Below, piece by piece: positions 5,333-11,618 of a stretch of DNA of 11,618 bases. The translations under genes and the position numbers were made by a program. The number at the start of each line of letters is the position of its first letter. The stretch's first letter is position 1. The notes beneath the pieces were generated by a model that saw only the letters and a list, made by a program, of their open reading frames with translations, ran no database searches and was not told where the DNA came from. The DNA comes from Candidatus Brevefilum sp. (GTDB lineage Bacteria > Chloroflexota > Anaerolineae > Anaerolineales > Anaerolineaceae), in the NCBI GenBank assembly GCA_007135845.1, contig SLIC01000059.1, positions 1-11,618 on the forward strand, read 5' to 3'.

Positions 5333-7207
5333 ATGCCCCTTCCCCTTCAAGAATCGCTCCAACAGCGGGTTGAACGCCTGCTGCCCACAGTGGTTAAACC
5401 CGGCCGCTATGTCGGCGGAGAGCTGAATCAAATTGTCAAACCCTGGGAGTCTGTCCAAACCCACGTTGCCCTGGTTTTCCCCGATATCTACGACTTGGGG
5501 GCATCGAACCTGGGGATTGCACTGCTCTATGATATCCTCAACCAGCGCGAAGATGTTGCTGCTGAACGCGCCTTCGCTCCCTGGATTGACATGGAAGCCG
5601 CCTTGCGTGAAGCTGGTATTCCCCTTTTCAGCCTGGAAAACAAACGCTCCCTGGCGGACTTCGAGATCATCGGCGTCAGCCTCCCCTACGAAACGCTTTA
5701 CACCAATTTCCTCAACATGCTCGACCTGGCACACATCCCCCTGTTCAGTGCTGACCGGGATATGGATCATCCCCTGGTGATCGCCGGCGGTCAGGCGGTT
5801 TATAACCCCGAACCCGTGGCACCCTTTGTGGATGCCTTTGCCGTTGGTGAGGGTGAAGAAGTTGTTGATGAAATTGTTGACGCTTACCAGGATTGGTCAA
5901 ACTCAAAGACCTCACGCCAGGACTTGCTGATCCGTTTGGCCAGTATCACAGGTGTCTACGTACCTGCGCTGGTTTCGATAGACTACCAAAACAACGGCAC
6001 CATTCAAGCCATCAAGCCCGCCCACCCCGCGGTTAAATTACCAATCAAAAAACGCATGCTGGCAAAAATGCCACCGCCCACGACCCACTTTCTCGTTCCC
6101 AACATTGAAATCGTCCAGGAACGCGTCAGCGTTGAAATCATGCGCGGCTGTACCCGCGGCTGCCGCTTCTGCCATGCCGGCATGGTCAACCGCCCCATCC
6201 GTGAACGCCCGGTTGGCGAAATCCTGGCTGCCTTGCAGGCTGGCCTCGATCAGACCGGCTATGAAGAAGTCAGCCTGCTTTCACTCTCTTCTTCTGATCA
6301 CAGCCAGGTCATCCCCTTGATTGAGGGATTGCAAAAGTTATTAACCGAACGCCAGGTTAACATCACCCTGCCCTCACTGCGCATTGAATCCTTTTCCGAA
6401 GAGCTGATGGACGTATTACAGTCGCTCTCACCGGGTGGGGGGTTCACACTGGCACCAGAAGCGGGCACGGAACGGCTGCGCAATATCATCAACAAGCCCC
6501 TCAGTGACGCTGAGCTGATGGAAACCGTGCGCTCAGTCTTCCAGCATGGCTGGAATTCACTCAAGCTCTACTTCATGATTGGCCACCCCCAGGAGACCCT
6601 GGAAGACGTTGAGGCAATTGCTGAGCTGTGCAAGGACATTCTCCAGGAAGGACGTCGCCTGGTTGGCGGTCGGGCACGGGTGCATGCCGGAATCAGCACC
6701 TTCATTCCCAAACCCCACACACCCTTCCAATGGGCAGCCTTCGATCACCTGGAAAGCATCCAAACCAAGATCGGCCTGCTGCAAGACGGACTACGGGGTT
6801 CCAAAATCAAGCTCTCCTGGAACGATCCCCATGCCTCCCTGCTGGAAGCCTGGCTGTCGCGCGGCGATCGGCGCCTGGCACAAGTAATTCATCAAGCCTG
6901 GGTTAACGGTGCCCGCTTTGATGCCTGGGGAGACCAATTCCGCATCGAACCCTGGCAAGCAGCCTTTGAATCTTGCGGCATTGACCCTGGTTTTTACAGC
7001 TCCAGGCAACGTGCGTTGGATGAAATCCTACCCTGGGACCATATCAACGCCGGTGTCCGCAAGAGCTTCCTGATAAAAGATTACCAGTGGAGCCTGGCTG
7101 GAAAAGTACGCCCGGATTGCCGCCAGCGTTGTTACAGCTGCGGTATCATCGCAGACTTCAACGAGCTGCGCGTGGCTGCCCCCGGTGGTGGCTGGGGTTG
7201 TCCCTGA
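5333..7207 (+). CDS. TIGR03960-family radical SAM protein
   Basis: This 624-residue protein starts at an ATG 2 bases after the SDR stop; with no close Shine-Dalgarno, translation is probably coupled. Residues about 30-185 form a B12-binding-like alpha/beta region (VALVFPDIYDLGASNLG, IIGVSLPYETLYTNFLNML, VIAGGQAVYNPEPVAPFVD, VGEGEE). The radical SAM cluster motif is CTRGCRFC, with Cys273, Cys277 and Cys280 binding a 4Fe-4S cluster that cleaves S-adenosylmethionine; LAPEAGTERLR and LKLYFMIGHP are typical core strands. A second CX3CX2C motif (Cys596, Cys600, Cys603) lies near the C-terminus and is, as I recall, part of this family, so a second cluster or metal site is possible. In many bacteria this protein is fused to or adjacent to DUF2344, as here. 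The reaction is not established; RNA or ribosome modification is a common guess from gene context. Confidence 0.92.
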   Translation: MPLPLQESLQQRVERLLPTVVKPGRYVGGELNQIVKPWESVQTHVALVFPDIYDLGASNLGIALLYDILNQREDVAAERAFAPWIDMEAALREAGIPLFSLENKRSLADFEIIGVSLPYETLYTNFLNMLDLAHIPLFSADRDMDHPLVIAGGQAVYNPEPVAPFVDAFAVGEGEEVVDEIVDAYQDWSNSKTSRQDLLIRLASITGVYVPALVSIDYQNNGTIQAIKPAHPAVKLPIKKRMLAKMPPPTTHFLVPNIEIVQERVSVEIMRGCTRGCRFCHAGMVNRPIRERPVGEILAALQAGLDQTGYEEVSLLSLSSSDHSQVIPLIEGLQKLLTERQVNITLPSLRIESFSEELMDVLQSLSPGGGFTLAPEAGTERLRNIINKPLSDAELMETVRSVFQHGWNSLKLYFMIGHPQETLEDVEAIAELCKDILQEGRRLVGGRARVHAGISTFIPKPHTPFQWAAFDHLESIQTKIGLLQDGLRGSKIKLSWNDPHASLLEAWLSRGDRRLAQVIHQAWVNGARFDAWGDQFRIEPWQAAFESCGIDPGFYSSRQRALDEILPWDHINAGVRKSFLIKDYQWSLAGKVRPDCRQRCYSCGIIADFNELRVAAPGGGWGCP

Positions 7208-7854
7208 TGACCTCACCGAACCCAATCACCCGCATCCGGGTGCGCTATGCCAAAGACGAGTCGCTGCGCTTCACCGGTCACCTGGATCTACAGCGTTTGT
7301 GGGAACGCACCCTGCGGCGCAGCCGCCTGCCCATACGGTATTCGCAGGGCTACCATCCCCGAGCCCGGCTCAACCTGGCTTCGGCTCTGCCTTTGGGCTT
7401 CGTCAGCGATGACGAGCTGCTCGACTTCTGGATGGATGAATCTATACCTCTTGAAGACATCCAATCCAGGCTGGCGGCCGCTTCACCACCCGGGTTGAGG
7501 ATCAAGGCTGTCGAAACCGTTGATTTAAGCGAGGATTCACTCCAGGCAAGAATGAAAGCCAGCGAGTTTGAAGTCTCTTTTTACGACCCTCAAAACAAGC
7601 AAGATTTACAAACGAAAGTCGCCAGTCTCCTGGCGCGTGAGCAGAGCCGGCGCACACGCCGCAAAAAAACCTATGATCTGCGCCCCTTAATCCTCACCCT
7701 AGCGGTCATAGACCTTCCCCCTGGTGAACCCGGATTACACATGCGCCTGCTGGCAGAAGCCGGCGCCACCGGCCGCCCAGACGATGTACTGGACGAGTTG
7801 GGCTATCCTAACACCGCTTACCTTGTCCGGCGCACATGTTTAATCCTCTCATGA
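7207..7854 (+). CDS. DUF2344 / TIGR03936 radical SAM-linked protein
   Basis: The chosen start (ATG 7207-7209) overlaps the radical SAM stop by one base (TGATG), giving 215 residues; the frame is open upstream, but earlier starts would lie deep inside the preceding gene. The family signature is clear at the N-terminus: RVRYAKDESLRFTGHLDLQR, then RTLRRSRLPIRYSQGYHPRA and LNLASALPLGFVS. The family is defined by association with TIGR03960 radical SAM proteins, either as a separate downstream gene or as a C-terminal fusion, so this protein is probably a partner that presents substrate or RNA. Arg-rich stretches (about residues 30-55 and RRTRRKK at 150-156) would suit nucleic-acid contact, which is inference. 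It is the last gene of the block; no clear terminator follows before the CAP gene. Confidence 0.9.
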   Translation: MTSPNPITRIRVRYAKDESLRFTGHLDLQRLWERTLRRSRLPIRYSQGYHPRARLNLASALPLGFVSDDELLDFWMDESIPLEDIQSRLAAASPPGLRIKAVETVDLSEDSLQARMKASEFEVSFYDPQNKQDLQTKVASLLAREQSRRTRRKKTYDLRPLILTLAVIDLPPGEPGLHMRLLAEAGATGRPDDVLDELGYPNTAYLVRRTCLILS

Positions 7855-8042
7855 TCATTTACAGGTGTGGGTGATTGATCATCCAGCTACCGATCTGGGA
7901 AACAATAATTTGCCCTCAACGTTATTCAGATATGGTAATCAATCAGTAACCTTGCAGAAATCAATAATGAATTACCAAAATGCCAAAAATTAATAGATCA
8001 AAAAACCAAAACAAAAACTCATACCAGTATCTAGGAATAATG

Positions 8043-9044
8043 ATGAGATTTAAGCAAATACTATTCTTATTGATCGTCCTGCTGACCTTTTTATTTCCAA
8101 AAGCCAGTGCAACCTCACAGCCGACATACATCACCTATTTTCCACTGGTTTATTATCACAGACCCCATGGGGTAAATCCAAATAATCGGGCGGAAAGTCT
8201 CGCCTTTTACCAAAGCAACTATATTATTGAGAATCCACCTCCAATTAACTGGAGCGGATCGCATGCAAGTTGTGATCCTGGAACAACAAGCTCAGTTTTT
8301 CAAAAAGCTATTCTACAACGCATCAATTATTTCCGCGCCATGGCTGGTGTACCTGCCGAAATCACTTTTTCCCATGAATCCAACTTAAGAGCACAGGCTG
8401 CTGCTTTTTTGATGAGTGTCAATGGTGCCAGCAGCCATGATCCCCCCAGCACATGGACTTGCTATACCACCCTTGCACACGAAGGCGCCAGCAGTTCTAA
8501 TCTGTTCTTAGGTGTCTATGGGTGGGATGCTATTACAGGTTATATGAAAGACCCGGGAGATGGAAATTATTTTGTTGGTCACCGTCGGTGGATATTGTAT
8601 CCACAAACACAGACCATGGGTACTGGGGATATCCCGCCCACAGCAGGTTACTGGCCCAGTAATGCATTACGGATTTTTGATGATCATACATGGGACCCAA
8701 GACCCCAAACCCGTGACGATTTTGTGGCCTGGCCGCCGCCAGGATATGTCCCCTACCCAGTTGTCTTCGCTCGTTGGTCGTTCTCTTATCCGGGAGCAGA
8801 CTTTAACTCAGCCTCTGTTAGTATGCAACAGGCAGGAAATTCCGTGGAGATCAGCCAGGCACCGGTTTTTAACGGATTTGGTGAGAACACAATCGTCTGG
8901 CAAATTCAGGGCATGAGCTGCAGTCAGAATTGGACTCGCCCCAGTCAAGACACCCGCTATACTATTAACATCAATAACGTGATCATCGGTGGGCAACCCC
9001 GCAATTTCACCTATGATGTGATCGTCTTTGATCCGAATAAATAA
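8043..9044 (+). CDS. Secreted CAP (SCP/PR1-like) domain protein
   Basis: I chose the ATG at 8043 because AGGA (8033-8036) then sits 6 bases upstream and the protein opens with a textbook signal peptide: MRFKQ, a Leu-rich core, then an ASA signal peptidase site near residues 21-23. The adjacent ATG at 8040 and one at 7980 are alternatives. The mature protein begins TSQP with an FPLV motif soon after. The CAP domain covers about 84-194: ILQRINYFRAMAGV, a SHD His (132), HEGAS, and GHRRWILYP (179-187), the usual His/Glu cavity residues. Residues about 240-333 look like a beta-rich C-terminal domain. There are three Cys (77, 140, 293). Bacterial CAP proteins are extracellular; biochemical roles are mostly unknown, with lipid binding, adhesion or wall association proposed. 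The gene is AT-richer than the genes on either side and has its own terminator. Confidence 0.88.
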   Translation: MRFKQILFLLIVLLTFLFPKASATSQPTYITYFPLVYYHRPHGVNPNNRAESLAFYQSNYIIENPPPINWSGSHASCDPGTTSSVFQKAILQRINYFRAMAGVPAEITFSHESNLRAQAAAFLMSVNGASSHDPPSTWTCYTTLAHEGASSSNLFLGVYGWDAITGYMKDPGDGNYFVGHRRWILYPQTQTMGTGDIPPTAGYWPSNALRIFDDHTWDPRPQTRDDFVAWPPPGYVPYPVVFARWSFSYPGADFNSASVSMQQAGNSVEISQAPVFNGFGENTIVWQIQGMSCSQNWTRPSQDTRYTININNVIIGGQPRNFTYDVIVFDPNK

Positions 9045-9078
9045 TCTTCAATAAAAAAAGTGTTAGGTAAAATCTATT

Positions 9079-9115
9079 TATCCAGTTTCGATATAGAGAA
9101 ACTGGGTATCTTTTT
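9079..9115 (+). terminator. Intrinsic terminator of the CAP gene
   Basis: An 11-bp stem (9079-9089 with 9098-9108, including one T-G wobble) encloses an 8-base loop and is followed by TCTTTTT. It starts 34 bases after the CAP stop codon. Stem and T-tract together make this a convincing rho-independent terminator. Confidence 0.8.
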
Positions 9116-9185
9116 CAACTTACAGCCATAAGCTGTCGAATACGATAAACCAGAATCACAGCAAAGTGAACCGAAATTCATTACT

Positions 9186-9213
9186 ATTCACCATTCACCA
9201 TTCACCATTCACC
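9186..9213. repeat. Heptamer tandem repeat, (ATTCACC)x4
   Basis: Four perfect head-to-tail copies of ATTCACC occupy 28 bases, in the gap between the CAP terminator and the tRNA-Arg promoter. No coding gene covers it. The unit resembles the short heptamer repeats known from cyanobacterial genomes in style only. Copy number is likely variable between strains. Confidence 0.85.
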
Positions 9214-9225
9214 AAGATTTTTAAA

Positions 9226-9254
9226 CTTTCAGCAACAGCAGAATTGGGTATAAT
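9226..9254 (+). promoter_or_regulatory. Promoter of tRNA-Arg
   Basis: A perfect TATAAT (9249-9254) has a weak -35, CTTTCA (9226-9231), 17 bp upstream. The predicted start is near 9261, about 29 bases before the mature tRNA. The leader contains a short inverted repeat, GGGAA and TTCCC, that may fold before processing. Confidence 0.5.
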
Positions 9255-9289
9255 TGTTCATTGTGGGAACACAAATTCCCCACTGAAAT

Positions 9290-9361
9290 GTTCCCGTGGC
9301 CTAATGGACAAGGCGACGGCCTCCGGAGCCGTAAATGTGAGTTCGAATCTCACCGGGAATA
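9290..9361 (+). tRNA. tRNA-Arg (anticodon CCG)
   Basis: This folds as a cloverleaf: acceptor GTTCCCG/CGGGAAT, where the first pair is a G-T wobble; D stem GCCT/AGGC; anticodon stem ACGGC/GCCGT with loop CTCCGGA giving anticodon CCG; a 4-base variable loop; and T arm GTGAG-TTCGAAT-CTCAC. The discriminator is A (9361) and CCA is not encoded. It reads the CGG codon. Confidence 0.95.
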
Positions 9362-9444
9362 TTTTCATTTAAAGATCCCTTATCAGAATAAGACAGCATC
9401 GTGTAAAATTTAACTATCTGTCCTTTCACCCACAGGGAGAACCC

Positions 9445-11472
9445 ATGTCGGACAATGACCTCAAAGCCGAATACCAATCACTAAAAGACGAGATCCACTA
9501 TCACAACTACCGCTATCATGTGCTCAACGATCCCGTTATCAGCGATTATGAGTACGACCAAAAGCTTAAGCGGCTCAATGAGATTGAAGCAAAACACCCG
9601 GATTGGATCACGCCTGATTCGCCCACCCAGCGCGCTGGGGCGGAACCCCTGGCCCAATTCACAAAAGTGTCTCACCCGGCACCGATCCTCAGCCTGGGTA
9701 ACGCCTTTGACGCAGGCGATCTGCGCGACTGGCATGCCCGCATCACCCGCTTGGACGATCGCGCCCAATCTGCTGATTTCACCGTTGAGCCTAAATTGGA
9801 CGGGCTGACTGTTGTACTTCACTACCACCAGGGCACCTTTGTCCAGGGCGCCACCCGGGGTAATGGCGAGGTTGGTGAGGACATCACCGAGAATTTACGC
9901 ACAATCAAGGCCCTGCCCTTGCACATCCCCATTTCACCCGACGGTTCCCCGGTCCCTGAAGTGCTGGTAGTACGTGGTGAAGCGCTGATCACCAAGGCAG
10001 ATTTCGATACCCTCAACCAGCGCCTGGCAGAAGCAGGGGCCAAAACCTACCTCAATCCCCGCAATACGGCCGCCGGCTCTTTACGCCAACTGGATTCCAG
10101 AATCACGGCCCAACGCCCCCTGACCCTGCTGGTTTATGCCATCGTCCATCACGAAGACGGGGAAGTTCCTGCTACTCAGTGGGAAATCCTCGAATATCTG
10201 CGGGAATTAGGCTTCCCGGTCTCCACTGATTCAAAATACACCAGGACACTTGAAGAAGCCGTTCAAGTATGCCTGGAGACCAATCCGGACGCATTCCCCT
10301 TTGAGGTGGATGGGATGGTGATTAAGATCAACGACCTGGAACTGGCTGCAGATTTGGGCGTGGTTGGCAAAGACCCGCGAGGCGCAATCGCTTATAAATT
10401 CCCTGCGCTTGAGGTCACCACGACGCTGAACGATATCGGCATCAATGTCGGGCGTACCGGCGTGATCACGCCCTATGCGATGCTGGAACCGGTCGAGATC
10501 GGTGGCGTGATCGTCAGGCAAGCCACCCTGCACAACTTCGACTTCATCCAGGAAAAGGACATCCGCATCGGTGACCGAGTACTGGTCAAACGTGCCGGTG
10601 AGGTGATCCCCTATGTGATCGGCCCTATCCTGGACGCACGGTCTGATGCTGAACAACCCTACACCCCACCTGAAAACTGTCCCTCCTGCGGTGAACCCAT
10701 CATCAACCCCGAGGGGGAAGTGGCCTACTTCTGCACCAACAGTGCCTGCCCGGCACAGTTGGTGCGCAACCTGGAACATTTTGTCTCACGTGGGGCCATG
10801 GACATCGTTGGGCTGGGGATCAACACGGTTCATCAGCTTGTCGAGGAAGGCTTGATCGCAGATATTGCTGATTTATACCGACTTGAAAAACCTGACTTGT
10901 TGACGCTAGAAGGCTTTGGTGAGAAGAAAGCCGAGAACCTGCTCAATGCCATTGAAACTTCTAAAACACAGCCCATGGCACGCTTGATTGCTGGTCTGGG
11001 TATCCACGGTGTTGGCGAGGTGGCCGCCCAAATGCTCACCGACCATTTCCCAGACCTGGACACGCTCAGCCAGGCCTCCCAGGAGGCGCTTGAATCGATT
11101 GAAGGTTTTGGTCCCAACATCGCCGAGTCGATTGTCGAATGGTTTAATAATGAAGAGAACCAGGCTGTACTGGACAAGTTGAAGGCCAGCGGCGTTTGGC
11201 CAAAAGCCGAAAGACAGTCAGAATCCGGCTCTCAGCCGCTGGCGGGGCTGACCTTTGTCATCACCGGCACCCTGCCCTCCCTCTCACGTTCGGAGGCCAA
11301 GAAACTGGTTGAATCCAATGGCGGCAAGGTCACCGGCAGCGTCAGCGGTAATACCGATTACCTCCTGCTGGGGGAAGAACCCGGTTCGAAACTAGACCAG
11401 GCTAAAAAGCGTGGTGTTCCGACTCTTTCAGAGGATGACCTGCACCAGTTGATCACGGACCGTTCATCATGA
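9445..11472 (+). CDS. ligA: NAD-dependent DNA ligase LigA
   Basis: At 675 residues this is a full-length LigA, which seals nicks in DNA during replication and repair using NAD+. An AGGGAGA (9434-9440) lies just upstream of the ATG. Domains run in order: Ia NMN-binding ([21 protein letters not shown], 18-38), adenylation domain with KLDG and nucleophile Lys117, [10 protein letters not shown] (138-146), DGMVIK (289-294), the OB-fold region ([37 protein letters not shown]), a Zn finger with Cys412, Cys415, Cys430 and Cys435, helix-hairpin-helix repeats ([26 protein letters not shown]) and a C-terminal BRCT domain (about 595-672, [17 protein letters not shown]). TRGNG in place of the more common TRGDG, and [11 protein letters not shown] in place of [11 protein letters not shown], are variants I associate with Chloroflexota. 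The gene overlaps the following methyltransferase gene by 4 bases. Confidence 0.98.
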   Translation: MSDNDLKAEYQSLKDEIHYHNYRYHVLNDPVISDYEYDQKLKRLNEIEAKHPDWITPDSPTQRAGAEPLAQFTKVSHPAPILSLGNAFDAGDLRDWHARITRLDDRAQSADFTVEPKLDGLTVVLHYHQGTFVQGATRGNGEVGEDITENLRTIKALPLHIPISPDGSPVPEVLVVRGEALITKADFDTLNQRLAEAGAKTYLNPRNTAAGSLRQLDSRITAQRPLTLLVYAIVHHEDGEVPATQWEILEYLRELGFPVSTDSKYTRTLEEAVQVCLETNPDAFPFEVDGMVIKINDLELAADLGVVGKDPRGAIAYKFPALEVTTTLNDIGINVGRTGVITPYAMLEPVEIGGVIVRQATLHNFDFIQEKDIRIGDRVLVKRAGEVIPYVIGPILDARSDAEQPYTPPENCPSCGEPIINPEGEVAYFCTNSACPAQLVRNLEHFVSRGAMDIVGLGINTVHQLVEEGLIADIADLYRLEKPDLLTLEGFGEKKAENLLNAIETSKTQPMARLIAGLGIHGVGEVAAQMLTDHFPDLDTLSQASQEALESIEGFGPNIAESIVEWFNNEENQAVLDKLKASGVWPKAERQSESGSQPLAGLTFVITGTLPSLSRSEAKKLVESNGGKVTGSVSGNTDYLLLGEEPGSKLDQAKKRGVPTLSEDDLHQLITDRSS

Positions 11473-11618
11473 AGCGCCTGATCCTCAGAAAAGGGCGTGA
11501 AAAAGCCCTGCTGCGTCGGCATCCCTGGATCTTTTCTGGCGCCGTGCAATCTGTTGTGGGGGATCCCCAACCCGGTGAGACGGTCGCCATCCAGGACTCA
11601 CAAGGGGCCTTCCTCGCC
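11469..11618 (+). CDS. RlmI-like class I SAM-dependent rRNA methyltransferase, N-terminal fragment
   Basis: The ATG at 11469 overlaps the ligA stop (ATGA), and the frame stays open to the right edge, giving 50 residues. The visible part, [23 protein letters not shown] followed by a Pro-Gly turn and [15 protein letters not shown], matches the N-terminal PUA domain of the RlmI / YccW family, where the HPW(I/V)FSGA motif is diagnostic. Family members methylate a cytosine C5 in 23S rRNA (C1962 in E. coli); the catalytic methyltransferase domain lies beyond the window. Stop-start overlap indicates translational coupling with ligA. Confidence 0.85.
   Translation, partial: MKRLILRKGREKALLRRHPWIFSGAVQSVVGDPQPGETVAIQDSQGAFLA

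Noticed and set aside
7087..7206. Upstream extension of the DUF2344 frame.
   Set aside because: It lies inside the radical SAM gene in another frame; the TGATG overlap start gives the family-typical N-terminus.
7851..7882. Inverted repeat ATGATCA / TGATCAT after the DUF2344 gene.
   Set aside because: A 7-bp stem, an 18-base loop, no T-tract, and overlap with the stop codon. TGATCA is itself a palindrome, so the match is easily chance.
9166..9372. 68-codon plus-strand open frame before ligA.
   Set aside because: It runs through the heptamer repeat and across the whole tRNA-Arg gene, so it is not a gene.
10231..10779. 182-codon open frame on the minus strand opposite ligA.
   Set aside because: Antisense shadow of conserved LigA domains; no independent start signal or family match.
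1..11618. CRISPR arrays, insertion sequences, integrases, attachment sites, toxin-antitoxin pairs.
   Set aside because: I saw no spaced direct repeats, transposase or integrase motifs, or small two-gene modules; the only tandem repeat is the heptamer array.

Overview
The window looks like chromosome of a Chloroflexota bacterium, most likely class Anaerolineae. This is an inference from recalled protein style (the LigA variant around [14 protein letters not shown], a split TIGR03960/TIGR03936 radical-SAM pair, a secreted CAP protein carrying an FPLV motif just after its signal peptide), not from a search. Both tRNA genes lack an encoded CCA end. Most genes look GC-rich, but two stretches (about 280-3240 and 7860-9440) are visibly AT-richer.

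Layout. (1) 2-280, plus strand: the C-terminal end of a linear amide C-N hydrolase (choloylglycine hydrolase / penicillin V acylase family), cut by the window edge. A 21-bp hairpin separates it from the convergent gene at 418-2982. (2) 418-2982, minus strand: an intact 854-aa protein with the full fold of a P-type ATPase (CtpE-like), in which every catalytic signature I can align is substituted. It looks like a pseudo-ATPase and is the most unusual item here. (3) 3244-3317, minus strand: tRNA-Val(UAC), divergent from and only 48 bp away from the start of a fumarylacetoacetate hydrolase (FAH) family enzyme (3366-4127). (4) 4240-7854, plus strand: a tightly packed four-gene unit, DUF503, an SDR oxidoreductase with an altered active site, a radical SAM protein (TIGR03960) and its partner DUF2344 protein (TIGR03936). 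(5) 8043-9044: a secreted CAP-domain protein followed by a good intrinsic terminator. (6) A four-copy heptamer repeat and tRNA-Arg(CCG). (7) 9445-11472: ligA (NAD-dependent DNA ligase), overlapping by 4 bases the start of an RlmI-like 23S rRNA methyltransferase that runs off the right edge.

How the genes fit together. The DUF503 to DUF2344 block is probably one transcript, judged from gaps of 14 and 2 bases and a 1-base overlap. It starts at a promoter whose predicted transcription start falls on the DUF503 ATG, which suggests a leaderless message. DUF503 and DUF2344 proteins are often found near ribosome or RNA metabolism genes, and the other end of the window holds a probable rRNA methyltransferase behind ligA, so much of the window is housekeeping. 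The pseudo-ATPase and the CAP protein are the accessory-looking parts. I see no CRISPR array, transposase, integrase or phage gene.
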